In this document: positions 34,610 to 46,814 of the stretch, piece after piece
Layout: every line of letters starts with the position of its first letter
How positions within the stretch are numbered: position 1 is the first letter of the stretch
Origin: Ailurus styani
Lineage: Eukaryota > Chordata > Mammalia > Carnivora > Ailuridae
Direction of reading: 5' to 3'
NCBI GenBank assembly: GCA_002007465.1
Contig: LNAC01000273.1
Coordinates: 1,014,349 to 1,078,348, forward strand
Length of the DNA: 64,000 bases
Notes under the pieces: generated by a model
The model's database searches: none
What the model was told of the DNA's origin: nothing
The model's input: the letters and a program-made list of their open reading frames with translations, nothing else
Position numbers and translations under genes: made by a program

Positions 34610-34885
34610 ATAAAACAAATGAGGGTAAGTTAGAAGTTTCTATGAAAACTTCATCTTTCCAAGTAAGACTCTAATTTTCTTTTCTCTGGTCTTTTTGTTT
34701 TATCTCAGCTATAGGCTCTAATTGAATAAGAAAGAACAAATAGATGAGCATGTATCCATATGCAATTTATAGACTGTTGTATGGTGGAAGAGAGTAGACC
34801 TAGGGTGAAAATTATTTTAAAATTATCTCAGGTAATCTTCAGGTATGAATGGGGATTTCAGAAGCTATTTAAAATATCAAAGATG

Positions 34886-35118
34886 GGGGCACCTGGGTGG
34901 CTCAGTGGGTTAAAGCCTCTGCCTTTGGCTCAGGTCATGATCTCAGGGTCCTGGGATCAAGGCCCCCATCCGGGCTCTCTGCTCAGCAGGGAGCCTGCTT
35001 CCTCCTCTCTCTGCCTGCCCCTGTGCCTAATTGTAATCTCTCTCTGTCAAATAAATAAATAAAATCTTTATTTTAAATTTTATTTTAAAATCTTTATTTT
35101 AAAATAAAAATAAAAAAT
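34886..35118 (+). mobile_element. Can-SINE, mustelid-type, with expanded A/T tail
   Basis: Head 'ggggcacctgggtggctcag', full body. The tail has grown into an (AAAAT)-like and 'atctttattttaaa' repeat at about 35050-35118. A 15-bp target-site duplication with one mismatch ('aaaatatcaaagatg' / 'aaaatattaaagatg') lies at 34871-34885 and 35119-35133. Confidence 0.95.
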
Positions 35119-35133
35119 AAAATATTAAAGATG

Positions 35134-35514
35134 TCATAAAAGATATACAACAAAGACATTCCATTTTAAAAATAAATATCCAAGGAAAATTAGAAAATCT
35201 GTATATCTAAAAAAAATCTATCTATCCATCTATCTATCTATCTCCAAGCAAGAATAGATGTTAAAAGAGCAAAAAAGATCAAGAGAGAAAATTTTGAGGT
35301 ACAGGACAGGAATCCTTGCTGTAGAACTTTAAAACAGTGACTTATAATGTAATGGACAAACCTCAATAGGAATGATATAGTTACACCAACAGTCAATAAA
35401 GACCTAATTGGTTTCCCTTATTGTTACTCAGTTGCTAGATGGATTGGAGTAAACAATCACCTTGGTTAAAGTGACATTTTACTCATTCAGAAATTTGAGA
35501 TTAGTAGGAATAAC
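35134..35514. other. unassigned sequence with ATCT repeat
   Basis: An (ATCT)n run lies at about 35216-35243. Otherwise nothing is recognised. Confidence 0.5.
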
Positions 35515-35650
35515 CCTTTTATTCATTCATTATACAATATTTGATCATTCCTCTGTGTCAGGAATTGTTCTAGGTGTTGGAGATAAAGCAGTAAACAAAA
35601 CAGATGAAAATATTGGCCCTTAGGAAGAAGACCTGTATCAAGTATGAGGC
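35515..35650 (-). mobile_element. LINE-2 3' end, antisense
   Basis: 'tattcattcattatacaata' at the left, then 'tgttctaggtgttggagata' and 'aagcagtaaacaaaacagat', is the complement of the L2 terminal 150 bases. Confidence 0.85.
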
Positions 35651-36984
35651 CCATGGAAGGGTAGAATTGCTATCAAAGCATGTTGGTTGGATCATTTCTC
35701 GGTTCTTAATAAAATGTGTCCTTAGTTATTAAATATGTTCTTCTAAAATGAGATATTCTCATCTTCTCTCATCAAATAAAGTTTGTTGTTGTTGTTTTTC
35801 AAGATTTCTCAAGCAATTTCAGGTCTATTCTATTTGTACTATCTAATGTATCAGTTCACCTCCATAATACCTGACCTGAACCCCGTAGATCAGAACAAAT
35901 GACCATTCTAGAAGGAAAATGAAACCACTGAATAGTAAAGTTGCAATTATCCATAAGCCATCAATTCTTATAATTTTCTCACATTTTAATACCATGCTTT
36001 TTGAAAAATAATAATAGGTATTATCTGCAGATTTTTGTTTTTGTTTTGTTTTTTAAAGCCATGGAGTCTTTCATGAAATGTGATGTTTTGTGAACCTGCC
36101 TTGGATGTAGCTTTTTGAAAAGGCCAACAAGAAATTCTAAACCCCTTTTTGTGATATATTCTTGTTCCCATCAGTGACCTCTTCATTGAGGAGAGAGAGA
36201 GGAAGGAAGAAAGAAAATGAGGTTTTCTCTGATGACAAGTCAATTTAAGAGAACCCTCTGATCAATGACTGTGCTTGGCTAAGGCAAGAGGTTTCTGGTT
36301 TCTTTTAAGGGAAAAAATGCCAACACATCATTGATAGCTTGTAGTCTTTGAAAGTGGGAATACATGTTCTCAATAAGGCATAGGAAAGTTAGGCTTGATT
36401 TTGCATAAGGACTTCATTTGCAGAGTATAAAAATATCCTCGGTCAAGTTAATGGCCAGGAGAGAGGAAGTAAAGCTCAAAAGTTATATTTGAAAAAAATT
36501 CATTAGAAAAGACATAATAATGAACTTTGTCTTACTAAACAAATGCTGACTTCAATGAATGGCTAAGCATTTTAAAAATATGCTTGATGCTATTTATTTC
36601 TTCAATGAACCAAGAGGAGTACTGACATTGAAATTATGCTAAATTATGAGACGTATAAACCTGTTGCCTCTCCCAAGTTTAGAAGCCACAACATAAAGGA
36701 TATTTGAATATAAATTGATTATAAGACACAAAGTACTAAGAAAAATGAATGTAATTTATATTTCATGCAGGAAACAAAATTGCCTGTTAGATTCAACATA
36801 CGGGTGTGCAGGCACAAGTAGGGACTGTCGTCTCTCTATCAGTGACAACTGCTCATAGAACTGAAATTGTTTACTCTGAGAAATTTGACTAGTGATTTCC
36901 TATATCCCTTATCTAGCTTGCGATGAGCTCATACTTTTCTTTGTTCACAATGTCTTACAATCAGCTAAATGAATAACAGTAATA
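35651..36984. other. unassigned AT-rich sequence
   Basis: No repeat or gene is recognised in about 1.3 kb. An 85-residue frame on the minus strand (36243-35986) has no recognisable domain. Confidence 0.45.
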
Positions 36985-37205
36985 ATTTGCTTTAATATAG
37001 TACTTCTCATCAAAGTATTTTAAAGTGCTTTTTGCAAAGAATTAAACTGTACATGATCCAGTAATGCATACGCTGTGTTGTTATTCACATTATAAAGTGA
37101 AGATATAAAGAGCTTAAGTGGCTCTTCCCAAGTCTATGGAAAAATCAGTCAAAGATTCATGAATTAATTGTAGAAATCCTGGCTCCTACTTCATTGATCC
37201 AAAGC
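36985..37205 (-). mobile_element. possible MIR SINE, antisense
   Basis: 'taatatagtacttctcatca' and 'cacattataaagtgaagata' with a closing 'aatcctggctcctacttcat' suggest a diverged reverse MIR. Confidence 0.45.
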
Positions 37206-37602
37206 TGGACCTCATATTTATTAGACAGACATATTTGTCTTTAAAAGCTAACCAGAAGCATGCATTTCTTACAGCTCTAATTTTCTCAGCTTAGTAATGA
37301 ATAATAAAAAAGAATTGCCAGGATAGGGCGAGGTTCAAATGCTACATTTGTAGCAAGTTTGACTATTATTTTTAAATATAATATACTTGAAACAAGCAAG
37401 ATCTTTGTGTCTGTAACCTCTATCCCAATTTGTGTTTGTTCGTAATCTTTCTTCATAAAATAACTTGCCTGTGAGTGAACAGAAGAGAGGTCATTCTTTT
37501 GTCTATATAAAATATAAATTCAGTTAAAAAAATAAATTTTGTTGCTGCAAAACAGGATTAAAATTTTTTTTTTTGCCTCTGTTCTATTTAAGAATAAAAC
37601 TA

Positions 37603-37749
37603 TGAGTGATGGGTATTAAAGAGGGTACTTGTTGGGATGAGCCCTGGGTGTTGTATATAAGTAATGAATCACTAAATTCTACTTCGGAAATCAATACTGC
37701 ATATATGTTAACTAACTTGAAATTAAATAAAATTAAGTTAGTTTAAAAA
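37603..37749 (+). mobile_element. carnivore LINE-1 3' end, 5'-truncated to 147 bp
   Basis: 'gatgggtattaaagagggta', 'gatgagccctgggtgttgta' and 'aatgaatcactaaattctac' are the carnivore L1 3'-UTR terminus, ending in A-rich tail. A perfect 13-bp target-site duplication 'aagaataaaacta' lies at 37590-37602 and 37750-37762. It is a lineage-specific, dead-on-arrival insertion. Confidence 0.92.
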
Positions 37750-38094
37750 AAGAATAAAACTAAGGGTTTTTCTGTGAGCACTTCTTTTAGAAGACAATAG
37801 TCATCAAGGACCTCATATAAATATATGTAGATCTCTTTATAGAATTTTTATATATGCATATCATATAAATATAAACCATTTTTCATTGGTTGTCTTATAT
37901 CAAAATGGCTTCTGGGAATATAATCAACTCAGATACTTTAGTTGCATATTAATCTTTATTTACAAAATGAATAGACCATCTTATATAATATATTTTATTA
38001 AAGCTAGAAAACTTAAAAAAATACAAGACTGCATTTTCTGAAGTAATCTTAATATCAGGCCTAAACATACTATGCTAAACATCTGTTGAGAACA

Positions 38095-38815
38095 TACCCT
38101 TGTTGGTATAAATGTTGAAAACTCAGAGGCCATGATTTGGCAATCAGACTCCATAGTATTTACCCACAGGAGCAGAAAACTTATGTCCACATAAAAACCT
38201 GCAAGCAGATATGCATAACAGCACTATCCATAATTGTCCCAAATGGGAAGCAATCTAGATGTCTTTCAGTAGGCAAATGGGTAGGGAAACTATGGTACAT
38301 CCAGATAAAGGAATATTATTCAGCATTAAAAAGAAATCATCTGTCAAGCTCTAAAAACACATGAACCTTAAATGCACATTACTAGGCAAAAGAAGTCAAT
38401 CTGAAAAGACTAGATCCTGTATGATTCGAACTATATGATGCCACAAAGTATGGAGACAAAAAAGCTCATTGGTTGCCAGTGGTGGGGTGAGGAGAGATGA
38501 ATAGGCAGAGTATATAGGATTTGCAGAGTAGTAAAAACACTCTACAATATTATAGTGATGGCTATATGTCATTATACGTTTATCCAAACTCATAGCATGT
38601 GTGACACCAAGAGCGAACCCTCATGTAAACTCTGATTTTAACATATGATATGTCAATGTATGCTCATCCTGGGTAACCAATACATCATTCTCGTAAGTGA
38701 TGTTGACACTATAGGAGGCTATGCATGTGTTGGGGCAGGGAGTATATGTGAAATCTCTACCCCCCCCCTCTCAATTTTGTTGTAAACCTAATACGCTTCT
38801 AAAAGTCTTTAAAAA
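38095..38815 (+). mobile_element. old LINE-1 3' end, sense
   Basis: 'gcataacagcactatccata', 'tatggtacatccagataaag', 'ggaatattattcagcattaa', 'gagcgaaccctcatgtaaac' and 'ctatgcatgtgttggggcag' follow an L1M ORF2 end and 3' UTR in order. The ORF2 tail frame is broken. Confidence 0.85.
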
Positions 38816-39107
38816 TAGAAAACCTCTCTGAGGTGAGTCTAAATGTACATCTTTGGAGATATTTTTCCTCCTATAATGAACTCTGTTCAGGACATTTGTG
38901 TTTCTAAAATAGACCTAAGAGGAGAAGAATCTTCCTTCTAAATAAATTGTAGTTGACAGCTCAATCATTTGGTAAATTGCTAATACTTATTTCTAAAGAA
39001 TAGGGAATTTGGTAGAAATGCCTGGATTCTACATAATTTTTGAGGACATTAGACTATAATAAACTTTCCTTCTATACCATTTCCTAATTTAATCTAAGTG
39101 TTTCTTG

Positions 39108-39303
39108 GAGCACCTGGGTGGCTCAGTTGGTTAAGCGTCTACCTTGGACTCAGGTCATGATTCTGGGGTCCTGGGATCTGCCCGTGTCAGATGTCCTGTT
39201 CAACGGGCAACCTGCTTCTCCCTTTCCCCTCTGCCATTCCCCCTGCTTGTGCTCTCTCTCTCTCTATCTCTCTCTGTCTATGTCAAATAAATTTTAAAAT
39301 CTT
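39108..39303 (+). mobile_element. Can-SINE, older type, full length
   Basis: Head 'gagcacctgggtggctcagt', 'ggttaagcgtctaccttgga', (CT)n and short 'caaataaattttaaaatctt' tail. A 13-bp target-site duplication 'taagtgtttcttg' lies at 39095-39107 and 39304-39316. Confidence 0.95.
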
Positions 39304-39599
39304 TAAGTGTTTCTTGTTAGCCTATTTTGTGAGTTATGGGGGTGGGGTATAAAGATAAATAGCACTTAGTTCATGCTTGGACTCTAAAGCTTGGACACAA
39401 ATATCACATATGATTCAAGGTGGAAATTTGCATGCCATGAGATCCAGTGTCCATCATATTTAGGATGGAGAGTCAGGGATAAAATCATAAAGTAATATCA
39501 TCTGGAAGGACTCTGTGGGTATATAATACAGTTTGAAAAAATAAATGCATAAATAAAGCAAACAAGCAAAGACATGCAAGCAAAATTTACTAATTAAGA

Positions 39600-40235
39600 C
39601 TAATTAAGTATTCACAAATACTTATTGGGTGCCTGTAATGTCTCAGATCTATTCTGGGACACTAGATGGAATGAAAGGCTTGCTGCTTAGGATGCATTTA
39701 GTTTGGAGGAGGTGGGGAGAGGGATGTTATAAAAGTTCCTCGTCAGTTTCAGTAATCAGTGAGATGAAGGTCACGTATAGGGTACTGAGATTGTATATAA
39801 CAAGGACATCGAAGCTGGTGTGGAGAAATATGGAAAGAAATATGAAGAATGCCACGTTTAGGCTGCAATGAGAAATGTGAAGACGAGTTTGAAGGTCTTG
39901 AAAGGAGTACTGTGCTTTGTAGGAGTTAAAAGAAAGCCAAAGCCCAAGGAGTGTCATCAACCTAGAGGAGATGAAGAGATGATGAGACCAAGGAGGGGGA
40001 ATAAGGAGCCAGACCATGCATGCCTTACTAAACTTGCATACAGGTCTTTCTGCAAAGAACAGTGAGAAACAAGTGACAAGTTGTAAGCAGAAGAACAAGA
40101 TGATCAAATTACAGTTTTTAAAAAGATGACTCTGGCTGCTCTTTGAGAGTGGATTAGAAATGACTAAGAATGGATGTGGGATGAACTTACAAGACTCTGA
40201 GTGGTTCAGAAGAGAGGATGGTGGCTTGTATTAGA
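39600..40235 (-). mobile_element. LINE-2 3' region, antisense
   Basis: 'cacaaatacttattgggtgc', 'aataaggagccagaccatgc', 'aaaaagatgactctggctgc' and 'aggatggtggcttgtattag' are the complement of L2 from its 3' end inward. The 126-residue minus-strand frame (40107-39727) is inside this L2 remnant and is not an intact ORF2. Confidence 0.85.
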
Positions 40236-40999
40236 TTCTCAGTGACACAGTTTCTGAGATCATTGATCTCTTCTGTTTTCAGAATTAGCTTCTAAAACAA
40301 GGTAAAATATACTTGTTTAATAGCAAATGAAGTTTCCTGAAGAGATCTAAATGGGAAGTCTCTGTATTATCCAAATGCATTCTCAGTATGTATTGATTGT
40401 GGGTCGGTAGAGAGTCCTGCCTGTCTGGGGTTTTTATAATGGCCCAGGTAGTGCCTAAAGATCTCAGGAATTGAGTCCTAAGGAGTCAGATAATGATCTT
40501 ATGCCCTAAAAAAGGAAGGTAATATTACCCTATCACCACGACATGTGAACATTTTTGGTAAGATGAAGCTTTCAAAGCTTTTTAAATTAAATAATGTGTT
40601 TATTTTGTATTTCTAATGTTGAGAATAAAGATTTGACTTTAAACCTAGAATGTGCATGTGTGGGTGAACTAGAAAAAAAACCCCACTTTTATTTTTTTAC
40701 ACCTCAAAGCAGACATAAAGTATAAGTAACGTGCTTCCAGTTATATTTTAATTATGTAAGATCACAATAAAACTTCTAGAAAATTATTTAACAATGTAAG
40801 AGAATATCTTTCAAAGAAAAAATGCTATTTTTATGAGAACTTCTTGCATTTAAAACAAACTTAATATTGTTAAAATATCTCACTCTTAGTTTATCAAGCA
40901 ACATTACGATTGATTAGAGAATAGTTTAACTATGGCAACAATATGAATCAGCTTAACACTTCTCCTCCCCTTCATTCATCTTGGAATGAGATAATGAGG
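40236..40999. other. unassigned AT-rich sequence
   Basis: No gene or repeat family is recognised. Confidence 0.4.
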
Positions 41000-41560
41000 C
41001 AAGACTACTCTAGTAGAGATATCACTTTTAGCCGAATAATTCATCTGTGAATAGCCCCAGATTGCAAAAATTACAGCATCATTTAAGCATTATTTATGGT
41101 TAGTATGAGGTTAAAACTTTGGCAATATTTCAGTGCATGGAAGGAAACTATTTATGGCAGCGTATTTACACATTTTGTAGAAATGGATCAGGATGATTCA
41201 TCTTTATAAAGTTAATGGAACCTATTGAATATATTACTAAATTAGTTTTTAGGTCAATGAATTTTCCTTTTTAGGCAAACACTGTCTATTTAATGAAATA
41301 ATTTCTAAAGCCATCTAATCCGTCCCCCATCTGCTAACAGACTGTTCCTACATAACCCTGGCACCTATGTTCCATTTTAAAATATAAACATATATAATTA
41401 CTAAGTAGCATAAACTTTACAGTGCAATCTTATCAGTCCCAATTGTCATCCTATCTGGGACACCTTCATGCAAATAATCTGCTGTGATTGATAGTAATTC
41501 ATATAATCTAGCAATGACAATGGAGATTAAAAAACCGAGTGCTTAAATACAAAAGACACA
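41000..41560. promoter_or_regulatory. candidate conserved non-coding or enhancer-like block
   Basis: A repeat-free stretch with clustered homeodomain-type words: 'catgcaaataatctgctgtg' (octamer-like ATGCAAAT at about 41469), 'tgattgatag' (PBX/HOX-like), several TAATT words and two ATTTA-flanked blocks. This is only a motif reading; conservation cannot be seen from one sequence. Confidence 0.2.
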
Positions 41561-42597
41561 GAGTTTAGACACGTGAAACATTCATGTAAATTAAAAACAA
41601 ATGCACAGACTCCTGTAAGGTTGAATTAAATTGCAGCACATACGGAAAAATTCTGAAAATGTCGTCTTTCATTCAACTGTCTCCCTAGAGTCCTATTCAT
41701 CACAGTATTGGTAACTGCCTGTGGTCATTCTTCCTCTCTCCACTGATTAAAACAAAAACAGAAACAGAAACTGTACATGCTCACAAAACAACTATGACGA
41801 TGTATCATCCACTGAAGAAATTAGACAAGCCATAAACAAACAACAGATAAATCCTTACTGCCACCTAGGATTTAGAATAACAACATCTTGGGAATCATTT
41901 GTTTGCAAGAAAACCTAATCAAATTAAAAAGAAAAATATTTATTCCTACCTGTTGACAGACTTGACATTCTGTATTAAGAGTTTAGTCTTTTTCTGGAGG
42001 CTAAAACAGTCCACAAGTGGAATAGGTGGAGAATTGTGGTACGGAACTGGTGTTTCAGTTTCTAAGTTTAAAAAGTAGATGTAATTTGTTTTGTAGTTAT
42101 ACAAATCATGAATATTCCCTGTGGATAAATTTGAAAATACAATTCAGAAAAAAAATTGAAAAATAGAAGAAGAAAAACGTAATCTTATTGTTAGCCTTAT
42201 TGCTCTGAGACCCTCAGGTAGTGTCACTGCAGCGCTGGAAAAGTAAAACATGTACTATGCATTGTGATACACCAAGAATTTCCTTAGAGGACCTGTCATG
42301 GATGCCTGAATGCCAACACTGTCCCCAGTCCTCAAGCCTGGCCCGCTGCTCTGACCATCACTTTAGTACAGGACAAAGGCAAGCGCTAAGGGCCATGTCC
42401 GTGCTCTTAAACTCTTGGTCTTGGAGATAGCCTTTGAACCTCTTTTCTGCTCGTTTGGAAATGATGCATAGTGAGAGCAGCTTCAGGAGTCCTCATCCCC
42501 GTGAATTTTTGATTGGTTGATCAGCTGAATTCAAGTACTCGAAGTCCAACTCCTAGCTTAGGCGAACTTGAAGAATTGTACTCTGGATCCTAATCTT
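41561..42597. other. unassigned sequence
   Basis: Contains a slightly GC-richer part at about 42215-42560 with no recognisable exon or family. Confidence 0.4.
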
Positions 42598-43390
42598 ATT
42601 AGTTGGCGTTCTCCAGAGAAACAGAACTAATATTGTATGTGTGTGTACATAGGTATGAAATATTTATATACTTACACACTTGTGGATGTGTATACAAAGA
42701 AATTTATTATCAGGAATTGGCTCATAAGAGTATGGAGGCTGAAAAGTCCCAAGATTTGCAGCTGGAGACCTAGGAGAACTGATGGTATAGTTCCAGTCCA
42801 GTTTGAAGGCTGAGAACTAGAAGAACTAATGGTCCAGTTCCAGTTGTAAGGTCTATAGCCTTGAGACCTTGGAAGAGCTAAGACTGATGTTTTATTTTTA
42901 TTTTATTTTTTTAAAGATTTTCTTTTATTTATTTATTTATTTGACAAACAGAGATCACAAGTAGGCAGAGAGGCAGGCAGAGAGAGAGGAGGAAGCAGGC
43001 TCCCCGCCGAGCAGGGAGCCCGATGCGGGGCTTGATCCCAGGACCCTGAGATCATGATCTGAGCCGAAGGCAGAGGCTTTAACCCACTGAGCCACCCAGG
43101 CGCTCCTAAGACTGATGTTTTAATTTGAGTCTGAAGACAGACAAAATCTAATGGCCCGGTTCAAAGACAGTGAAGCAGGAGGAATTTTCTCACTCAGGGG
43201 AGTGTTGGTTCTTTCTTCTAGTCAGGCCTTCAACTTTTTGGATATGGCCCACCCACATTAGGAAGAATAATTTGCCTTAAGCTTATTGATTTAAATGTTA
43301 ATCTCATCCAAAACACCCAGATTAATTGTTTGGCTAAATATCTGGGCACTCCATGGCCCAGTCCACTTGAAACATAAAATTAACTCTCCC
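42598..43390 (-). mobile_element. old LTR-like repeat, antisense, split by a Can-SINE
   Basis: 'ggcgttctccagagaaacag', 'caggaattggctcataagag', 'agaactaatggtccagttcc' and, beyond the SINE, 'tggatatggcccacccacat', 'gatttaaatgttaatctcat' and 'ctgggcactccatggcccag' match one common mammalian LTR-like family in reverse. The same family is in sense orientation at 690-1320. It has an internal near-repeat ('actgatggtatagttccagt' and 'actaatggtccagttccagt'). Confidence 0.6.
42895..43106 (-). mobile_element. Can-SINE, mustelid-type, antisense
   Basis: 'ttaaagattttcttttattt' tail, 'gaggcaggcagagagagagg' body, 'cactgagccacccaggcgct' head. A perfect 16-bp target-site duplication 'taagactgatgtttta' lies at 42879-42894 and 43107-43122. 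Confidence 0.96.
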
Positions 43391-43499
43391 ATTGGTTTTC
43401 CTGTGTGAGGATAGACTTTCCCCCTGATATCTCCTCTTATCTCCCACATGGTCAATTATATATTCTCCTCTGATCTTTCCCATTGGCATACAAACATAC

Positions 43500-43995
43500 T
43501 TGAAATGCTCCCCACCTTCTGGAAAGCCTGACTTACCCCAAAATTTCCCTCATGCTGTTGTACTATATCTTTGCTCCTGTAAATGTTCAGAAAGAATTGT
43601 CATTATTTATGCTCTCACTCCCATTTTTGTCTTTGCCCTCTGGAGTCTGTTTTTCCTTTGGCATTCTTCTTTAATAATCACTTATCAATTTGCAGTCTGT
43701 CTTTTTTAGTTCTTCATCCTTTCATGACTTCTCAGGAGCACTTGGTCTGGTTGGTGTCTGTCTCTTCTTGGAATCACATTCTTCTCTTGGCTTCCTTGGC
43801 TTCTCACCCTCCTTGTTTCCTTCCTCTCCAGTGTGGCTTGCTACCTCACAGGTATTTTGTTACCCATTTTTCCTCTCTCAGACTTGCAATTTTCAAAGTG
43901 ATTTAGGGCTCAGTTCTCAGTCCTCATTTTTCTATCTATACACTTTCTTGGGTTCTTGAGTGATCTTACTCAGACCACTGGTTTTTAAATACCAT
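43500..43995 (+). mobile_element. LINE-2, sense
   Basis: 'ggctcagttctcagtcctca', 'tctatctatacactttcttg' and 'actggtttttaaataccatt' match a central L2 block in sense orientation. Three overlapping open frames of 69-107 residues are remnants with stops and no complete domain. Confidence 0.6.
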
Positions 43996-44034
43996 TTGAG
44001 CAGACAATTAGCACCACAGCTTTATAGTACTTTT

Positions 44035-44205
44035 ACCTTAGGACACTTGCAAAATTTCTCTGTGCTTCAGTGTATTGATCTGTATATTCAAAATAATAAT
44101 AATAACTAAGTGAAAGAGTTTTATAAGGATTCAGTAGATTAATATGTACATATACTTAAAACTATGCCTGGTACAAACTAAGCACAAAATAACAGTAAAT
44201 GTAAT
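44035..44205 (+). mobile_element. MIR SINE
   Basis: 'gtgcttcagtgtattgatct', 'ttataaggattcagtagatt' and 'actatgcctggtacaaacta' are a sense MIR. Confidence 0.75.
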
Positions 44206-44354
44206 GTATAAATGTGTATGTGTCTGTGTTTTCATTTACTTCTAGAAACCTAAACTTTGGTTGCTTGTTTGTTCTCCTTCCTAATTCTTCAGTGGATCTT
44301 TCCTACTTTTCTTCTCACTGGATATATTTATACATTGACATAGAAACTGACAAA

Positions 44355-44580
44355 TAGTGCACTGTCATGGAATGGAACAGTCTGGAATCAAACACCAAAA
44401 GTTCCAAGCAGATATTCACAATCAGTAAACTGAGAACTTGGGCAAGTTACTTACTCTTTCTGAGCCTCAGATGTATCATCTGTGTAGAGGGCATTACATA
44501 GTAATACCTATTTTATGGAGTGATAGAAATTCATTTTTTAATACGTACAAAGCACTTAGAACAGTGTCTATATAGAGGAA
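44355..44580 (+). mobile_element. MIR SINE
   Basis: 'gggcaagttacttactcttt', 'ctgagcctcagatgtatcat' and 'gcacttagaacagtgtctat' give a nearly complete sense MIR. Confidence 0.88.
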
Positions 44581-44728
44581 ACATTGTGAGATAGAATTAT
44601 TTTATCATTATAAGCAGTGAATTATATACACTTATATTTTTCATTGCTAAAGGAATTTGTTGTGGGATTCTGTTTTCCCACTGGATTATAACCTCATTGA
44701 ATACCAAGCCATACCAACAATACAGCTA

Positions 44729-44750
44729 CATATATATATATATATATATT
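44729..44750. repeat. (TA)n microsatellite
   Basis: A pure TA run of about 22 bases just upstream of a SINE. Confidence 0.95.
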
Positions 44751-44759
44751 TGATATATT

Positions 44760-44941
44760 GGGGCACCTGGTGGCTCAGTGGGTTAAAGCCTCTGCCTCTG
44801 GCTCAGGTCATGGTCTCGGGGTCCTGGGATCGAGCCCCACTTTGGGCTCTCTGCTCAGCAGGGAGCCTGCTTCCCCCTCTCTGCCTGCCTCTCTGCCTGC
44901 TTGTGATCTCTCTGTCAAATAAATAAAATCTTAAAAAAAAT
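44760..44941 (+). mobile_element. Can-SINE, mustelid-type
   Basis: Head 'ggggcacctggtggctcagt' lacks one G in the A-box region; the body and 'caaataaataaaatctt' tail are intact. No clear target-site duplication beside the TA run. Confidence 0.94.
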
Positions 44942-45963
44942 AATAATCTCAGTAATTTTTCCTAATGGATAATCCCCCTGTTAAGACTTTACATCTACAT
45001 CTTTTATGTTTGTAAACAAATGTATGATCTATTATAGAGGTCTCTTATAAATAGAAAGTTATATTTGAAAAGATAACTAATGCCTATGAGTACAATGACT
45101 AAGTTCATGAATCAGAATTCTTCTTAAATTTGTATGTAGCAAACATTTATGATATAAAATATAATTGTATGAAGATAGGTTATAAAATTAGGACAAAAAT
45201 TTGATGAGTGTGTTTATAAGAAATGAAAAAATAAACAGCCCACGATTATGAAATCAATGTGTCCTAAATGCTTTCAAGCGCTTATGCTGACTACTTTAAT
45301 GAATGTGAACCCTAAGTAGCAATTACTGTGGGCATGCAAACCAGATTCTTTCTCATGTCATTTCTAATTTTTCTTTGCTGCCATAGAGATTAATTCTAGC
45401 TTGTTTTAAATCCATGGCCTAAGTTCAACAGTAATTAATGTCCAAAGAGATATTAGAAATTTTGAAATTAGAGGAGTGTTTCTGTTTCTACTTCTCAAAT
45501 AAAAGACTGTTTTGTTTTAACTAAGAGGCATTAATGCCTCTGAGTAAAAAAAAAAAAAATTGCTTCAGTATATTCTCTGTCAACATTTAAGTAAATAATA
45601 AAAGAGGATATGTTAGGATTTTCTTAAATTAAAAATGATTATTTTCTACAGCGTGAATACAGTCATAGTCTTAACTATATTGTACACACATACACAATGT
45701 ATGTCATAACATTTTAATAGATTTTTTGTGATTAATAATAGGAAATACAGGAGTAAAGCAAATCCACCTCATTTCTTTCAAGTGTATCTGGAAACATGTA
45801 TGATTCTTAAAATTTGCTCTGTATATAACTATTTATGATAAATATCATGACTAGAGTCTAAAGATGCACTTAAAAATCAGGAAATAACTGGGATAAAATA
45901 TCAATATTTATGTGTAATATTTTATTTTATATATGACTATCAAAACAAAAACAAATATTTATT
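44942..45963. other. unassigned AT-rich sequence
   Basis: No gene or repeat family is recognised in about 1 kb; an A run lies at about 45547-45559. Confidence 0.5.
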
Positions 45964-46150
45964 GGGGCACCTGGGTGGCAAAATCAATTAAGCATCTGGC
46001 TCTTGGTTTCGGTCAGGTCATGATATCAGGGTCCTGAGATCGAGCCCTGCATCTGCCTCTGTGCTCAGTGCAGATTCTGCTTGAGTTCTTTTCTCCCTCT
46101 GCCCCTCCCCCCCCTCAAATAAATAAGTGAATCTTAAGAAAAAAAAAAAA
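45964..46150 (+). mobile_element. Can-SINE, older, diverged
   Basis: 'ggggcacctgggtggcaaaa' is followed by 'tcaattaagcatctggctct' (A-box changed), 'catgatatcagggtcctgag', a C run and an 'aaataaataagtgaatctta' tail. No clear target-site duplication. Confidence 0.9.
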
Positions 46151-46194
46151 CACTTTTTCTCCAACTACTACGTGCAAGATACTTAATTCAGGTC

Positions 46195-46781
46195 TTGTGT
46201 ATTCCGACATCACTTTTAAGATGACCAACAGATATTTTCAGAATATCAAATATATTTCTGTCACAGTTCTAGGTCCTGGGGTTATTGAAGATATAATCTC
46301 TATTCCCAGGTTGTTTGTGTACCAGGAGTGGGACCGGTTGACAATAAGTCTGTATATACAGAAAGTGGAATAAAAAAAAATGACTAGGGTACAATACACA
46401 ATATGAAGAAGGTGAAATGGTTTTATGCACTTCAGAGGGACTGTGTCTACAGAAGAATTCTTTACATTAGGCAGGAAGGAGGGCCCTGCTGTTTTGGAGC
46501 TTTTTGAACATCTGTGCAAAGAGTATTCCAGGAAAAAGCATAGGTACAAATACTCTGGGACTGGAATGCCACAGCGTGTATTCTAGAGACCAAAATGGCA
46601 ATATGCCTGGGCAAGGAAGGAAGGAAGAAGAATAGGGGAAGATGACATTGAATAAAGACCAGATCATGTATGGTCTTGGGTGTCCTAGCAAAAAATAAGA
46701 TTTTATTTTCTTGCAGTGGGAACCTATTGGTACTAATTTTATCACATTTATTTATTTATGTCTTCTAAAGATTTTATTTAT

Positions 46782-46814
<33 letters not shown>

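Noticed and set aside
39727..40107. 126-residue open frame on the minus strand
   Set aside because: It lies inside an antisense L2 remnant, is not the complete L2 ORF2 and has no intact motif.
43583..43906. 107-residue and overlapping open frames on the + strand
   Set aside because: They lie in a sense L2 copy in several frames at once, with pyrimidine-rich wording; no complete protein.
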